A stretch of DNA of 64,000 nucleotides. Source: Anthopleura xanthogrammica (lineage: Eukaryota > Cnidaria > Anthozoa > Actiniaria > Actiniidae). Location of the stretch: NCBI GenBank assembly GCA_964019055.1, contig OZ025208.1:6447790-6511789 (forward strand), written 5' to 3'. Below, one piece after another: positions 12,201 through 21,829 of this stretch (position 1 is its first letter; the number at the start of each line of letters is the position of its first letter). Position numbers and translations under genes: made by a program. The notes beneath the pieces were generated by a model that was not told the origin of the DNA, searched no databases, and saw nothing but the letters and a program-made list of their open reading frames with translations.

Positions 12201-13665
12201 ATACTAGTTATACTAACAATGGTTTCGAGTGGCATACCGTGGAATATCCCACGAGTCAGTTGTAGTTTCTAGTATACGCATGAGCCTTAGCTTTAGGCAA
12301 GTGTGTATACAAAGAAAATACAAGTGATGAGTGGGATATCCATGGTATGCCTCGAGAAACCATTGTATAATTATTTTATCCCACACCATAGAAAATACAA
12401 ATGTGTAGATTCAACGCTCAGTGCATGATGGGAAGGAAGAGTGAAATATCGACGAATATACTGTATTTTCTATGGTGTGGGATAAATATGAATATGTACT
12501 GTATTACGAACATGTGGATATGGCCTACAGTGTACATGCATGTAGCTCTGCAAACAACTCAATCTCATGGTAGACTGGCCTGAGTGCTGTATATGATGAG
12601 ATTGAGCCGGGATGCTGAAACTGACCATGTTCTGTTCACTAATATAGCACACTCAGCGTATGTTCAAGCCAGTTCTCAAACAATTACAGTGCATGTACAC
12701 TGTACTATCTGAGCAACAGGCATGTATATACATCAAATAAGTAACAATCATTCACCAATGTTGAGGTAAATATTGAAGATGACACCAAGACTGAGATCAA
12801 TAATTGTTTTAATCATTAAACAGGTGATTATTCAAAAACATCAATATATTTCTTCAATGTAGATTTTTTTTTTTGTATTTCGAAAGAGGCTCGAATCAAC
12901 AAACGAAGTACTGCAGTATGCACAATCCTATATGTCCTTTAGGTGATTATCAATAGAGAAATATTTAGGAGTTCTTGGCCAATCAGCTATTTTCTATAAT
13001 CACCTGGGTAATGATACTCATATACTTATATACTTATACAAATAAAACCACCCCACCCAAAAAAAACTAGGTTAAGAGAGTCCATACCTTAACGTCAGAT
13101 TGGGCTGACTGGCTGATTGGAGCATTCAAAAATTCATCACACAGGTCCTTAAAGGCTTCAGCCTTTTCAAACTGTGAATGAACTTTAAACTTTTGACAAA
13201 CCCTTTAATAAAATAATAAATGCAAGATTTTACACGTCGATGAAACGATTGTAATAAGAAATAGGAGTAGTTTAATAAACTTAAATTTAGGAAAATCGGA
13301 ATTCTTAAAAGGTTAATCCTAGGAGGCTTACCCTTCAATTAAACGTGAAACCTGTTGGCTGTTCACATCTAGGAATTTATGATATCTGAAGACCAAAGAT
13401 ATTGTATTAGATCTTTTTCTCTTTGACGCAGAATAAAAATAACAAAGTTTGCAAACTTACCGAAAATTTGACAAGACATACTGAGACGACAAAGTAAAGT
13501 TTCGGGAGGATTTCTGTAAAAATGCGGAAAACACGAGTCAATTTGGAGCTTCAGACATATTCAATATGAATTAAACGATATATTTACCTTGAATTTAGTC
13601 AGCTGAGAGACCAGATTCTCTGTTAATGCAGTGATTTTTGTGTCTTTAAGAGAAATAGGCGCCAT
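222..13665 (-). CDS. TUBGCP5: Gamma-tubulin complex component 5 (GCP5), 3' end off-window
   Basis: GCP5 is a subunit of the gamma-tubulin ring complex, which nucleates microtubules at centrosomes. I placed 30 exons with GT/AG borders and matching phase: 13588-13665, 13461-13513, 13332-13385, 13088-13202, 12036-12135, 11473-11558, 11152-11175, 10559-10678, 9803-9918, 9593-9653, 9212-9252, 8661-8754, 8191-8349, 7660-7708, 7082-7137, 6726-6791, 6332-6409, 5656-5771, 5478-5548, 5050-5105, 4510-4557, 4408-4438, 3788-4049, 3124-3158, 2925-3004, 2448-2516, 1830-1892, 1530-1621, 1004-1094, 222-342. They total 2485 nt, about 828 codons. Landmarks match vertebrate GCP5: SNFRYHKFLDVNS near the N-terminus, TETQIIRETIWMLSG, the NFFLLEAGDTMHHFY stretch of the C-terminal GCP domain, NYKVPWPVSLV and KYNQVFLFLL. 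Remaining exons (roughly 130-150 residues by comparison with the family) lie left of the window. Introns are often small and carry MITEs and SINEs. The least certain junction is between 3788 and 3158, where one more 24-nt in-frame exon (about 3181-3204) is possible. Confidence 0.93.
452..733. repeat. (ATCACC)n / (ATC)n microsatellite
   Basis: A nearly perfect hexamer array of ATCACC units fills roughly 544-720, flanked by degenerate ATC/CAT triplets. It lies in a TUBGCP5 intron. The His-, Pro/Ser- and Met/Val-repeat reading frames through it are artefacts of the repeat. Confidence 0.95.
1320..1420. repeat. Dispersed repeat family C, copy 1
   Basis: This segment shares motifs such as ACATTCGCTCTG, CAACTTG and TTGTTGCGCGAC-like runs with 7876-8042 and 16532-16600. 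It is rich in short self-complementary TTGCGAC/GTCGCAA words. It lies in a TUBGCP5 intron and is probably a degraded nonautonomous DNA element. Confidence 0.55.
2162..2352 (-). mobile_element. tRNA-derived SINE, family 1
   Basis: Read on the minus strand, this begins with a tRNA-like head containing a GGTTCGAATCC B box (around 2285-2300), preceded by an A-box-like GTGATGGGGTGGTAAGATGC. A body follows with a motif related to GAGGAAAA-CCGGA. The same arrangement occurs at 5790-6330 and 30735-30925. It lies in a TUBGCP5 intron. No functional tRNA cloverleaf is expected from the head. Confidence 0.65.
3212..3306. repeat. Purine-rich (GGAGGA/GAAGGA) repeat
   Basis: About 95 bases of almost pure purine on the plus strand, made of GAGGAG and GAAGGA units. 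It lies in a TUBGCP5 intron. On the minus strand it forms a long polypyrimidine tract. Confidence 0.85.
4743..4967. mobile_element. Foldback MITE-like element
   Basis: The left arm (4743-4793, containing CACATGTGCCGAATCTAATG) is the reverse complement of the right arm (about 4918-4967, containing CATTAGATTCGGCACATGTG). About 125 bases of loop lie between. No coding capacity is visible, so this fits a nonautonomous inverted-repeat DNA transposon in a TUBGCP5 intron. Confidence 0.75.
5790..6330 (-). mobile_element. SINE family 1 copy, split by a MITE
   Basis: Both ends match the SINE-like copies at 2162-2352 and 30735-30925. On the plus strand 5813-5860 has the GGAGGGAGGAAAA-CGGAGAACC core, and 6270-6330 has GATGCCGAGTC and CCAGAGGTGAGAGGC. 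A MITE (5879-6092) interrupts the element. The tRNA-like end abuts the splice donor of the TUBGCP5 exon at 6332-6409. Confidence 0.55.
5879..6092. mobile_element. MITE family A, copy 1
   Basis: A palindromic element of about 214 bp. It opens with AGTTCCTTTCACAGTTCC and closes with the complementary GGAACTGTGAAGGGGACT. Inner arms include CGCCATCTTGAAAGGTAGCC and its complement. Nearly the same sequence occurs at 35225-35439, and one arm occurs at 19763-19886. No transposase is encoded. Confidence 0.85.
6852..6956. mobile_element. MITE family B, copy 1
   Basis: A short palindrome of about 105 bp. Its left arm, GCAGCTCAATT-GGA, is complementary to its right arm, TCCAAATTGAGCTGC, with ACGTC near each outer end. 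It recurs at 7368-7480 and 63751-63863. It lies in the TUBGCP5 intron between the exons at 6726 and 7082. Confidence 0.8.
7368..7480. mobile_element. MITE family B, copy 2
   Basis: The same palindromic unit as 6852-6956, only about 400 bp away. It has GCAGCTCAATTTGGAGGAC in the left arm and a complementary right arm ending in GACGTCACGTGC. It carries no coding capacity and is intronic to TUBGCP5. Confidence 0.8.
7876..8042. repeat. Dispersed repeat family C, copy 2 (best preserved)
   Basis: About 165 bp rich in CGCAAC/GTTGCG words, with internal dyads such as CAACATTGTTGCGCGACAAG. Related sequence occurs at 1320-1420 and 16532-16600. It is probably a nonautonomous inverted-repeat element in a TUBGCP5 intron. 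Confidence 0.6.
10190..10345 (-). mobile_element. tRNA-derived SINE, family 2
   Basis: The minus strand reads GTAGCTCAGTGGCAGAGC (A box) followed by GGTCGTGGGTTCGATTCCC (B box), then an unrelated body down to a G/C homopolymer at 10147-10162. The acceptor stem does not pair well, so this is a SINE head rather than a working tRNA gene. It lies in a TUBGCP5 intron. Confidence 0.7.
12217..12365. mobile_element. Foldback element
   Basis: The left arm has CAATGGTTTCGAGTGGCATA then GGAATATCCCAC. The right arm is complementary, with GTGGGATATCC, TATGCCTCGAGAAACCATTG. It is about 149 bp, intronic to TUBGCP5 and noncoding, and sits directly beside a second, unrelated foldback. Confidence 0.75.
12372..12487. 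mobile_element. Second foldback element, adjacent
   Basis: The left arm TTATCCCACACCATAGAAAA is matched by TTTTCTATGGTGTGGGATAA at the right end. It is about 116 bp and begins a few bases after the foldback ending at 12365. It is noncoding. Confidence 0.75.
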
Positions 13666-14183
13666 TTCTGTCCACCATCTTGTTTTCCTCTAACACGAGA
13701 TGCCGCTGACCGAAGACAACAATTTTTAAATTTGAAAAAAAGAAAAAGAAAGAAATTATGAGACTAAATTTACTTGTCAGAAATATTCTTCGCTTATAAC
13801 AAAGCTGTAAAATGTTATCAATCCCCATAACAGTAATTTTACAGGTAATAAATGATTAGATATTTTGACTGGTTTTTTTTTTTGTCCAATATCATTAAGA
13901 ATATTTTCTTTATTTTATCCTCAAATGTAAATCGCAAATCTTAATTTATATTTTCTATAACTTATATTTTGACAACGTCTTTATTTTTAACAATAAACAA
14001 TTTTCTTTCAGATGATATATTACCCTCCCCTCCCTTAGATCAATATGTTGTCTAGTAGAATCTGCGATGTCGTGATCCAGCAGGGTTACCATTCCGTGCT
14101 TATCACATGACTTCCACTATTTCTTCATATTTTAATCACATGAAGAATTTTCCACTTAAAACTTCACAGTTTTCCTGCATAAA
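13666..14183. promoter_or_regulatory. Shared divergent promoter region TUBGCP5 / RagC
   Basis: The two start codons (minus-strand ATG at 13665 and plus-strand ATG at 14184) are separated by 518 bases with no other gene. Both promoters must lie here or in the first exons. I see no convincing TATA box and did not assign transcription start sites, so the call rests on geometry only. Confidence 0.6.
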
Positions 14184-17100
14184 ATGACGGTAAGTCTCTT
14201 AATTTCTAGGTCGATTCAATTCCTTAAAGAATAAAGATATCTTTATATCAAGCTTTTGCTATTCCATGACGTTAAAAGTAATTTTAACCATATTTTTTGT
14301 CGACAGTCTTACGAAGAAGACGAGAATTTTGGTAGCTACAGCGTCGTAGGCTCATTCCCCAAAGATTTCGGGTAAGTGATCGTTTATTCTTATTTTATAT
14401 TCCTCTGTAAATTACTTCTATAGGACTGATAATTAAGTATACTGTATACTAACTAATTTAGCGTGTAGGAAACGGTATACATTTTTACTGGAACTTGACA
14501 TGTACACTGTACGAGATCGAGTCAAATTGCTTTATACCAGTTTGTATTTTTGATAATTAAGCTTTGTTTAATTATCTCTATGCTGTTATAAAAGACATCT
14601 AATGGCTTATCGTATTGTTATTGAATACTAGATGACTTGATAAGGCTAAATTCATAAAACATGGTCTTGATCATATATCTTTTAATAGCTGATCTGGCAT
14701 TCTACTGTACTTTATTGTGTTGTATTAAGTCTTATCTACCGATGATAAACATCATAGAGCTCGTTATGAATCTTGTTAAAAGTTTTATGTATTTTCCCTT
14801 ATTATACTTTCCATAAATGATGCATATCATTCTAGATAGAGTATTAGGTTGTCATTAATCCCAACTCTTCGATTGCACCTTTTGTTCACAACCACCAAGT
14901 TGGTGGTTTTTAACTTGTGGATATGTGAAGCATAGAAATGAGTTATTGTGAGGGGTCTTAATATAAAAATGTGTCACTCACTCACTCACTCACTTACTCA
15001 CTATACTGCTTGAGTATCCCCCAGTTCACTATAGGGTGCATTTGATTTTCATTAGCACCCATTGTTAATACCACCAACATGACCATCATGACCTTGTCAT
15101 TTGACTCTTTTAGGAATTCTTGCAATCCATCAATAATTCTTGTATTCCATCAATCCTTCAATGGAGTCATCAGTATTTGATTTCTGCTTGATTATCTTTT
15201 CTTTTCATTTTGTATAGATATGGACCTGATGAAACAGAAGAAATCACATCCAATGAAAACAAACCAAGGATCCTATTGATGGGTCTAAGAAGGTAAAAAA
15301 ATAGTACTATTTACAGACGATATTATATCTCATTAGTCTGCTGCTGCTTACATTCTGGTGCTGTTGTCTGCTGTTTTGTTTGGTGTTATTTGATTGAGTT
15401 ATCAGTATCAGAATACATTACTGTGCACAGCACATTAGCAATATTATTAGTCTATAATCATGTTACAATTTAGACTTGTATTGAATGTGGAGAAATGGGA
15501 ATGGTTTTGTTCAAAGGAATCTCTTATCTGTTCAGTCGGTTTGATACAGATATTTTTTGTCAAAACAGGAGTGGAAAATCATCAATTCAGAAGGTTGTTT
15601 TCCACAAGATGTCGCCAAATGAGACACTCTTCCTGGAAAGCACAAGCAAAGTCATTAAAGATGGTATCCTTTACCTATTTATATTACCCAGTCATAGTTT
15701 GATAAAAAATAAAACTTTTCTAGGGATTATTTTGATGATTAAATTTGTTTGAATTTGAGGTGCAAAATACATTTATAATGATTAAATTGTGGTTTATGAT
15801 TGTGAGGCTGTGATTGTGAGGTGCATGAATGTGAGGCTAAGCATTTCATGAATAAATATTTAGAAAGGCCTATTTAGCACACTTTCTTAACCTCTTACCC
15901 ATTTTTCAATACATAATCCATTTTCCAGTTTTTAATTCCATCTAGCTCTTTTATCTAAATTGGGTTCCCTGTGGTTATTTTAAACCTTAACTCTTACAAG
16001 ATATTTCAAACAGCTCATTTGTGCAGTTCCAGGTAAGGATACTGAGTTAACATTAGAAATGTATATGTAATACAAACTATGTATATTAGAATTTGATTGG
16101 AGCATATACTCTACAGTATGGTTTTAAGGCTCCAATCAGATTCTCATAAAAATGTTTTATATACCTTATTATTGTTTTAGTGTCATTTCTTAATAAATTT
16201 AATGTACTGTTTCGATATGATGGTTTCCTTGTACATATGCTAAGCTAGGAGCTACTGTATTTATGGGGTCTTTTTCACTAATTTTGTGGAATGGGGGTAA
16301 ATATGTGTAAGTTGATTTCTCCTTCAATTTTCAGTCAAATCATTGTTTATATTGTCTGTTATAGATCTGGGATTTCCCAGGGCAGATTGACTTCTTTGAT
16401 CCAGCCTTTGATTCTGAGAATATTTTTGGAAACTGTGGAGCTCTAGTATTTGTCATTGATGCTCAGGTATTTCAGTTTGTATGATAAATTGTTGCTAGTA
16501 CAGTACTTGTACTCTAGTTCTGGTAATTTTCATAGTTGTCCTGCGACTTGCAACACAACAATGTTACTTGACAAGTTACAAAATTTATTGCTCATATTAC
16601 TATGACTTATTTTCCAATATCTCTTGAAGGATGACTACATGGAGGCACTGGCCAAACTACACATGACAGTATCAAGGGCATATAAGGTAAAGAACATAGG
16701 TGGCGGAAGAGGTTGGCAAGGAGGCTAGTGCCCACCACTCTTGTGCCCCCCACCCTAGTGCCTCCCACTTTAGATCCCCCCTCTACTCCCCACTTTTTCA
16801 CATAAATTTCTACTCCCCCAATATTTTTTTTACATTGGTTAAAGGCAAGGATCACCACAGCTACTTCACCATTGATTTTCTATTCCCATGTTCCAGGACA
16901 GCACCCATTCAGTGGTTTCACATGACCTCTTGTGTTTTCTCAAAACATGCATGACTGCTGTAAACTATTTTTCTACATACTCATGTGAAATAATTATGTT
17001 GTCCAAAAAATGGCCCAATTTTTGAGAAACTATTACTCTTCGTCACTGTACATAAATTTATATATAAAAACTTGCTGTGTGTTATTCTCATGTTCAGGTC

Positions 17101-20100
17101 AACCCAACTATCAAGTTTGAAGTTTTCATCCATAAAGTAGATGGTTTATCAGATGACCACAAAATAGGTACATGCCTGCTTACTGTACATGTAGTCCTGT
17201 CCACTTGCTTTGATCCCAAAACTTACCTTTCCTGATAAAAAGATCTGTAACAATCCCAATACTCTGGCCTGAGGAAACTGCTCATTCAGGTAAATGTACT
17301 GTACATAGTTGATTGTTAAATGTACAAATTAAAATTATCTTTCCTCAGAAACTCAAAGAGATATACATCAAAGAGCTACAGATGAACTAACAGATGCTGG
17401 TCTTGAAGGGCTTCGATTAAGGTAACTTTTAACAGACCAGTACTAAATATTCAGGAGCTCATCTGGGAGGAGGAGGGATGTTGGAGTTTTGGTCTGAACC
17501 TTATTATATACTTTTGTCAAGCCTCCTAAATGAAATACAAATGTACAAACCCCCTTTGGGTTTGTTTGTTTGTTTGTTTATTTATTTACTGATTGATTGA
17601 TTGATTGATTGATTAATTGATTGATGGAATTTAATTTCAGTTTCTACCTAACAAGTATTTATGATCATTCAATTTTTGAGGTATGTAAATTTTATATTTT
17701 ATATACAGTAATGGAATAACTTTTTCCTTTTGTCCTCCAGCAATATACCATGCAGTATTTTAAAAAAAATACCCCTCTTGTTTCTCAGTTTCAATTCCTG
17801 GACTTGTCATCATATTTGATTAGAGTTTGCTAGGTCTCTTTTAAGTATTTTTAAGGTTTTTCTTTACTTCTTTCTCAATCAACTAAGTCAACAATTCACT
17901 TATATTATAATGACGTTTTTTTTGACCTCAGGCATTTAGCAAAGTCGTACAGAAGCTTGTACCACAGCTACCAACCTTGGAAAACCTTCTTAACATCCTT
18001 ATAATGGTAAGATTTTAAAAACAATTGCTATTGAAAATATGAACGCATGTGTGTGCTGTTGGCCTGGGGGGGGGGGGGGGTGGGGGGGGTACTGCCTATA
18101 GTGGAGTATATGGAGGTGCTCCGCCAAAAAGGGGTAGGTTTTTCAGGCTGAAGGTATAGAAAAGGGTTGGGAATTTGTGAGTTTTGGTATAGAAAAGGGT
18201 TCTCAAGTTTAGATACAGAAAAGGAAGGGGAAGCTAAAATTAGTATTCAGGGAAATGAAGCCGAACTTGCACACGTTTGACATGACGTTTGATAATCATA
18301 TCTGGCCTGCTTCTTCAAATTAAGGCAAATGAAAGGGGTAACTTTTCAGGCAAAGGGGTATATGAAAGGGGTACTTTTTTGCCGAAATTTGGTACCTTAT
18401 TACATGAAATTTTTGCGACACTTTAATTTCGCAGTTTTGCAAAAAGATCATATTCTTGGTCACTTTAATTTCGCGATTTTATTGACTAACTGATAAATAA
18501 TTTGTTCCCAAATGCACAAAAATTCCTTTAGAAAAACAAACTCTCTTCGCTACGTAGCATTACAACTGTAAAAAAGTTTGTATCAATTCCTTGGTTTTGT
18601 TCTAATCATTCAATGTTGATCAGGATTGATAGGTGCTAGTACTTGGTACTCAATAAGGTCTTTTATCCATGCTTTTAAACCTATTTTTTTGAAATCGTGA
18701 AAAGCGCGAAATTAAAGTGTCGCGAAAATTTCATTTAATGAGATTTATAAAAGGGTAAAGGGCTGAGAGTGTGGGCAAAGCATCCCCTTACAAAATCTTA
18801 AGGAGAACCCCCCCCCCCCCCGAAAAAATGCATTTGCAAGAGCCTCAATTTCCAAATTTTAAGGGGATGAGGACATTCCCGTTTCCTCCCAGATTATCAA
18901 GTGCCTCCCTTCCCCCCCCCCCCCCCCCACACACTCAAAATTTGCTCTGCAACCTTTGTTGATGGTGACATTTGAAATGCGTACCCTGCATACAACCCAC
19001 TCGATTACAAAAAAAATTGGAAAAGACATGAGCATACTTCTAATAAAAGAAGAGAGTGTTTGAATCTTATGCTGATACTTGCATTTGAGCAACATAGCTT
19101 TAACTCGATTATTCCCTCAAGATATTCAAATATTTTGCATTTCTCTGGTTTCAGAACTCAGGGATTGAAAAAGCTTTTCTATTCGATGTAGTCAGCAAAA
19201 TCTATGTAGCAACTGATAGGTATGTAGTAAAAACTGTATTTCATTGTGTTCATTTTTAAAGACCAACACAAATAACGTTAGTGTTTTTTAATGTTGTGAA
19301 TTGAGCCCAAAACTGCCCATTTCGGAAACTAGTGTTAGGCTGTCGTCGCGCAAAGGCGCTTGGGATCGTTCATCCGGACGCTTTCCTGTTCAATTTGTGT
19401 AAAATTAATGTGGCTTGTTTCAAAAACTATTACTCAAGGTACACGGCAGTTACCTTTAGCCACGCTTGTTGATATCACACTGAGAATCATATGAAGCGAA
19501 GGGAAAGCGTTCCGCATAATGATCCCAGACGTCTTTGCGCGATGAAACTCTCCCCAGTCTACCACTCGTTTCTGAAATAGGCTGCAAGTCTAAAATCAAA
19601 CTTTTTTTATGGATGAAATGAATTGATTTCTGTGGACAATTATGTGCATTGACTATGGTTTCGTTTTTTCAGTTCTCCTGTAGATATGCAGTCATATGAG
19701 TTATGTTGTGATATGATAGATGTGGTCATTGATATCTCGTGTATTTATGGGTAAGTTATAATAGTTCCTTTCACAGTTCCCTGCGCCATCTTGAAAGGTA
19801 GCTGTGCCTTTGCTCGAAGCGAGACATAAGGTGACCTTGCAATGATAGCGAATAATTGTGAATAATTGTCCAAGGTGTTAAAAAATTGTTATGATTGCTC
19901 ACACTGCTATGAAACGAAAGTGGATGGCCATTAAAATTAGGGTCACTTAAATAAAAAAAGATACCTTTTTTTCTTTGCAGTTTACGTGAAGAAGGCGATG
20001 GCAGCGCATATGATATCGAAACATCGTCAATAATCAAGCTTAATAATAACACCATACTTTACCTACGAGAAGTAAATCGGTAAGGATACTCTACAGTCCT

Positions 20101-21829
20101 CTGTCCAATCATCAATTTCGTACCCAGAGCCCACATTCCTCTTGGTCTGCAACGAAAACCGATCGTTTCTCGGTGCTGACCAAGAGGAACGTGGGCTCTA
20201 GGTACGAGATTGCTCCAAGCATGTATTGAGGCCCCGGTCACCGATTTTGGTGATCCCGTTTTGGTGATTTTAATTTCCATTGCTTGTTATCAGCTGGGTT
20301 GATGGCGTTACCCGAAAGGACTTATGGGTCAACTATTTTTGGTTATATTTTCCAAGCAGGGACATTGGAAATCCTAATCAAAATACAATGTCTAATCCTC
20401 AATTATGATTTGTTGACCTTGAGTTCGTTCTAAAGGTCAACTCAGCTGGCAAACATTAATTCCAAGCATGCTGCATTAAATCCCTATTCTAATTACGTGA
20501 CTAACACAGCCCCAGACCTCTTGTAATTTTGATTCTGTCAATCAAGAAATACTAACTCAGTTACTTGGAAATCTGATTGACGGTAGCCAAAAACCCAGAT
20601 CTCTGGTGCTGTGTTGGTCGCATAATTACAAGTACAGTATTTAAAGTGTTCATTGTGCTTGTGAACAACAGTTGCCACTAGCCACTCGCATCATCATCAT
20701 CCTTCAGCCTCAGCCGAAACTGCACGTATGACCTTCCTCCATACATTTCTAGCCACTAGTCGCATAACTTGACCAAAATATCATTCTTTGTCCTGACCAA
20801 GGTTATTTACTTATATTAACGGTCATTTTCAATTTCAGGTTTCTTGCTTTAGTGTGTATACTTCGAGAAGATAATTTCGCCAAAAAAGGTACAGATTGGT
20901 TTTAACAAAGAATTAGACCAAAGACTCTTGGAAGTGTATGTTTGTAGAGGGGGCATAGATTGGAAAATAAAGCACATTAGTATAATGTATTGGGCTATAA
21001 GTTGAAGGGAGGGTTGAGTTTTGTGAATTTTGTGGATATTACTCTCCCCCCCCCCCCCCCTTCTTCAGGCTCCCTGTCTAAGGTTCTTGATAAATTACTT
21101 TAATCATTACTCTCTTCTTTTTTTTTGCAGGTCTCATTGACTATAACTTTCATTGCTTTCGCCAAGCTATCTCAGAGGTACGTATGGGATGAGGACATAA
21201 CATTGGCCTCGTTATCTATCCATCCATGCAGCCGAAAATCTATCCCGTCTATCCGTCTGTGTCTGTCTGTCTGTCTGTCTGTTATGTTATGTAACCTTTA
21301 TTTACACAGAGTGGCCCATTCAGCTAAAAGCTGGTATCTAGAGGGGCCCTGTCCGTTCCTTGTGACAGCAAAGTATTGATTATGCCTTGAATTATTTTAT
21401 CGAATGAAAGTTGTAACGCTTTTTGACTCCTAAAATTCATCTCACAATTTTTCCTTCGACATTTTCTATTGAAATATCAGTATTTCAACACGAAAAGAAC
21501 AGGGCCATTTTTTTCTGATATTTCCTTTGATTTCCCTGTTCCATTTTCGTAGGACTCAGTCTCCCTGAATGCTTTTTGAGCTATGACGCACATTGCCTAT
21601 TACAATATGTTCTGTGCTTTAAACTATAAAATTGCCTTGCCAAGGCGAGTTAATGGCCAGCCTTATTACTGTAAATAACATAGCATTTTCTTCCTCTAAG
21701 GTATTTGAAGTACGTAAACAATTAAGAACCACCTCCGAGAGTGCCTATTCCCACGTCACTCCGCAATCAAACGGCAGCGTCCCTGCGGGGATTGGGCAGG
21801 GGAGAGGAGACACCGCTGTCGTAGTATAG
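14184..21829 (+). CDS. RRAGC: Ras-related GTP-binding protein RagC/RagD
   Basis: RagC/D pairs with RagA/B on lysosomes through Ragulator and recruits TORC1 when amino acids are present. Seventeen exons join in frame to 385 residues: 14184-14189, 14307-14371, 15218-15292, 15569-15663, 16001-16032, 16365-16466, 16630-16686, 17098-17167, 17349-17421, 17641-17680, 17932-18006, 19155-19219, 19673-19750, 19981-20079, 20839-20888, 21131-21177, 21701-21829. The G1 loop GLRRSGKS is at residues 46-53, the switch II motif WDFPGQ at 93-98 and HKVD (G4) at 156-159. The C-terminal roadblock-like half includes [19 protein letters not shown] and [11 protein letters not shown], near-identical to vertebrate RagC. 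The length agrees with the usual 399-400. The first exon holds only Met-Thr. The tail after residue 343 is divergent and Ser/Gly-rich. Invertebrates usually have one gene for both RagC and RagD, so the symbol is by convention. Confidence 0.95.
16532..16600. repeat. Dispersed repeat family C, fragment
   Basis: Contains GCGACTTGCAACACAACAATG and ACAAGTTAC, matching the 7876-8042 copy. It is a short degraded piece in a RagC intron. Confidence 0.45.
18398..18742. mobile_element. Foldback element in RagC intron
   Basis: The left arm, containing TTGCGACACTTTAATTTCGC (18413-18434), is complementary to the right arm, GCGAAATTAAAGTGTCGCGA (18706-18725). Both are followed outward by a matching ATGAAAT/ATTTCAT. 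The span is about 345 bp. It is noncoding and inverted-repeat ended, hence MITE-like. Confidence 0.75.
19311..19585. mobile_element. Second foldback element in RagC
   Basis: The left arm runs from TTTCGGAAACTAGTG to CGCGCAAAGGCGCTTGGGAT. It is imperfectly complementary to the right arm ATCCCAGACGTCTTTGCGCG ... CACTCGTTTCTGAAAT. Mismatches show that it is old. It lies between the exons at 19155 and 19673. Confidence 0.65.
19763..19886. mobile_element. MITE family A, one-armed copy
   Basis: It carries AGTTCCTTTCACAGTTCCC, CGCCATCTTGAAAGGTAGC and CTTGCAATGATAG as in the full copies at 5879 and 35225. It stops after the loop sequence GTCCAAGGTGTTA. The second arm is missing, so this is a truncated copy just downstream of the RagC exon ending at 19750. 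Confidence 0.8.
20117..20209. mobile_element. Short hairpin element
   Basis: The left arm TCGTACCCAGAGCCCAC continues into TTCCTCTTGGT. It is matched by ACCAAGAGGAA and GTGGGCTCTAGGTACGA on the right, about 93 bp in total. The arms are long enough for a stable hairpin. It lies in a RagC intron. Confidence 0.75.
20490..20632. mobile_element. Imperfect inverted repeat in RagC intron
   Basis: The left arm AATTACGTGACTAACACAGC with CCAGA is mirrored by TCTGGTGCTGTGTTGGTCGC and AATTA at the right end. It is about 143 bp, noncoding and probably an old MITE. Confidence 0.6.
21405..21608. repeat. Dispersed repeat family D, copy 1
   Basis: Shares ACATTTTCTAT, AGTATTTCAAC, CTGATA-TTCCTTTGATTT, AGGACTC and GAATGCTTTTTGAG-like words, in the same order, with 61155-61400. 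It lies in the last RagC intron. It looks like a shared nonautonomous element. Confidence 0.6.

Noticed and set aside
13646..13828. Alternative upstream minus-strand open frame overlapping the TUBGCP5 start
   Set aside because: It is out of frame with the conserved protein; the ATG at 13665 gives direct continuity with GCP5 sequence.
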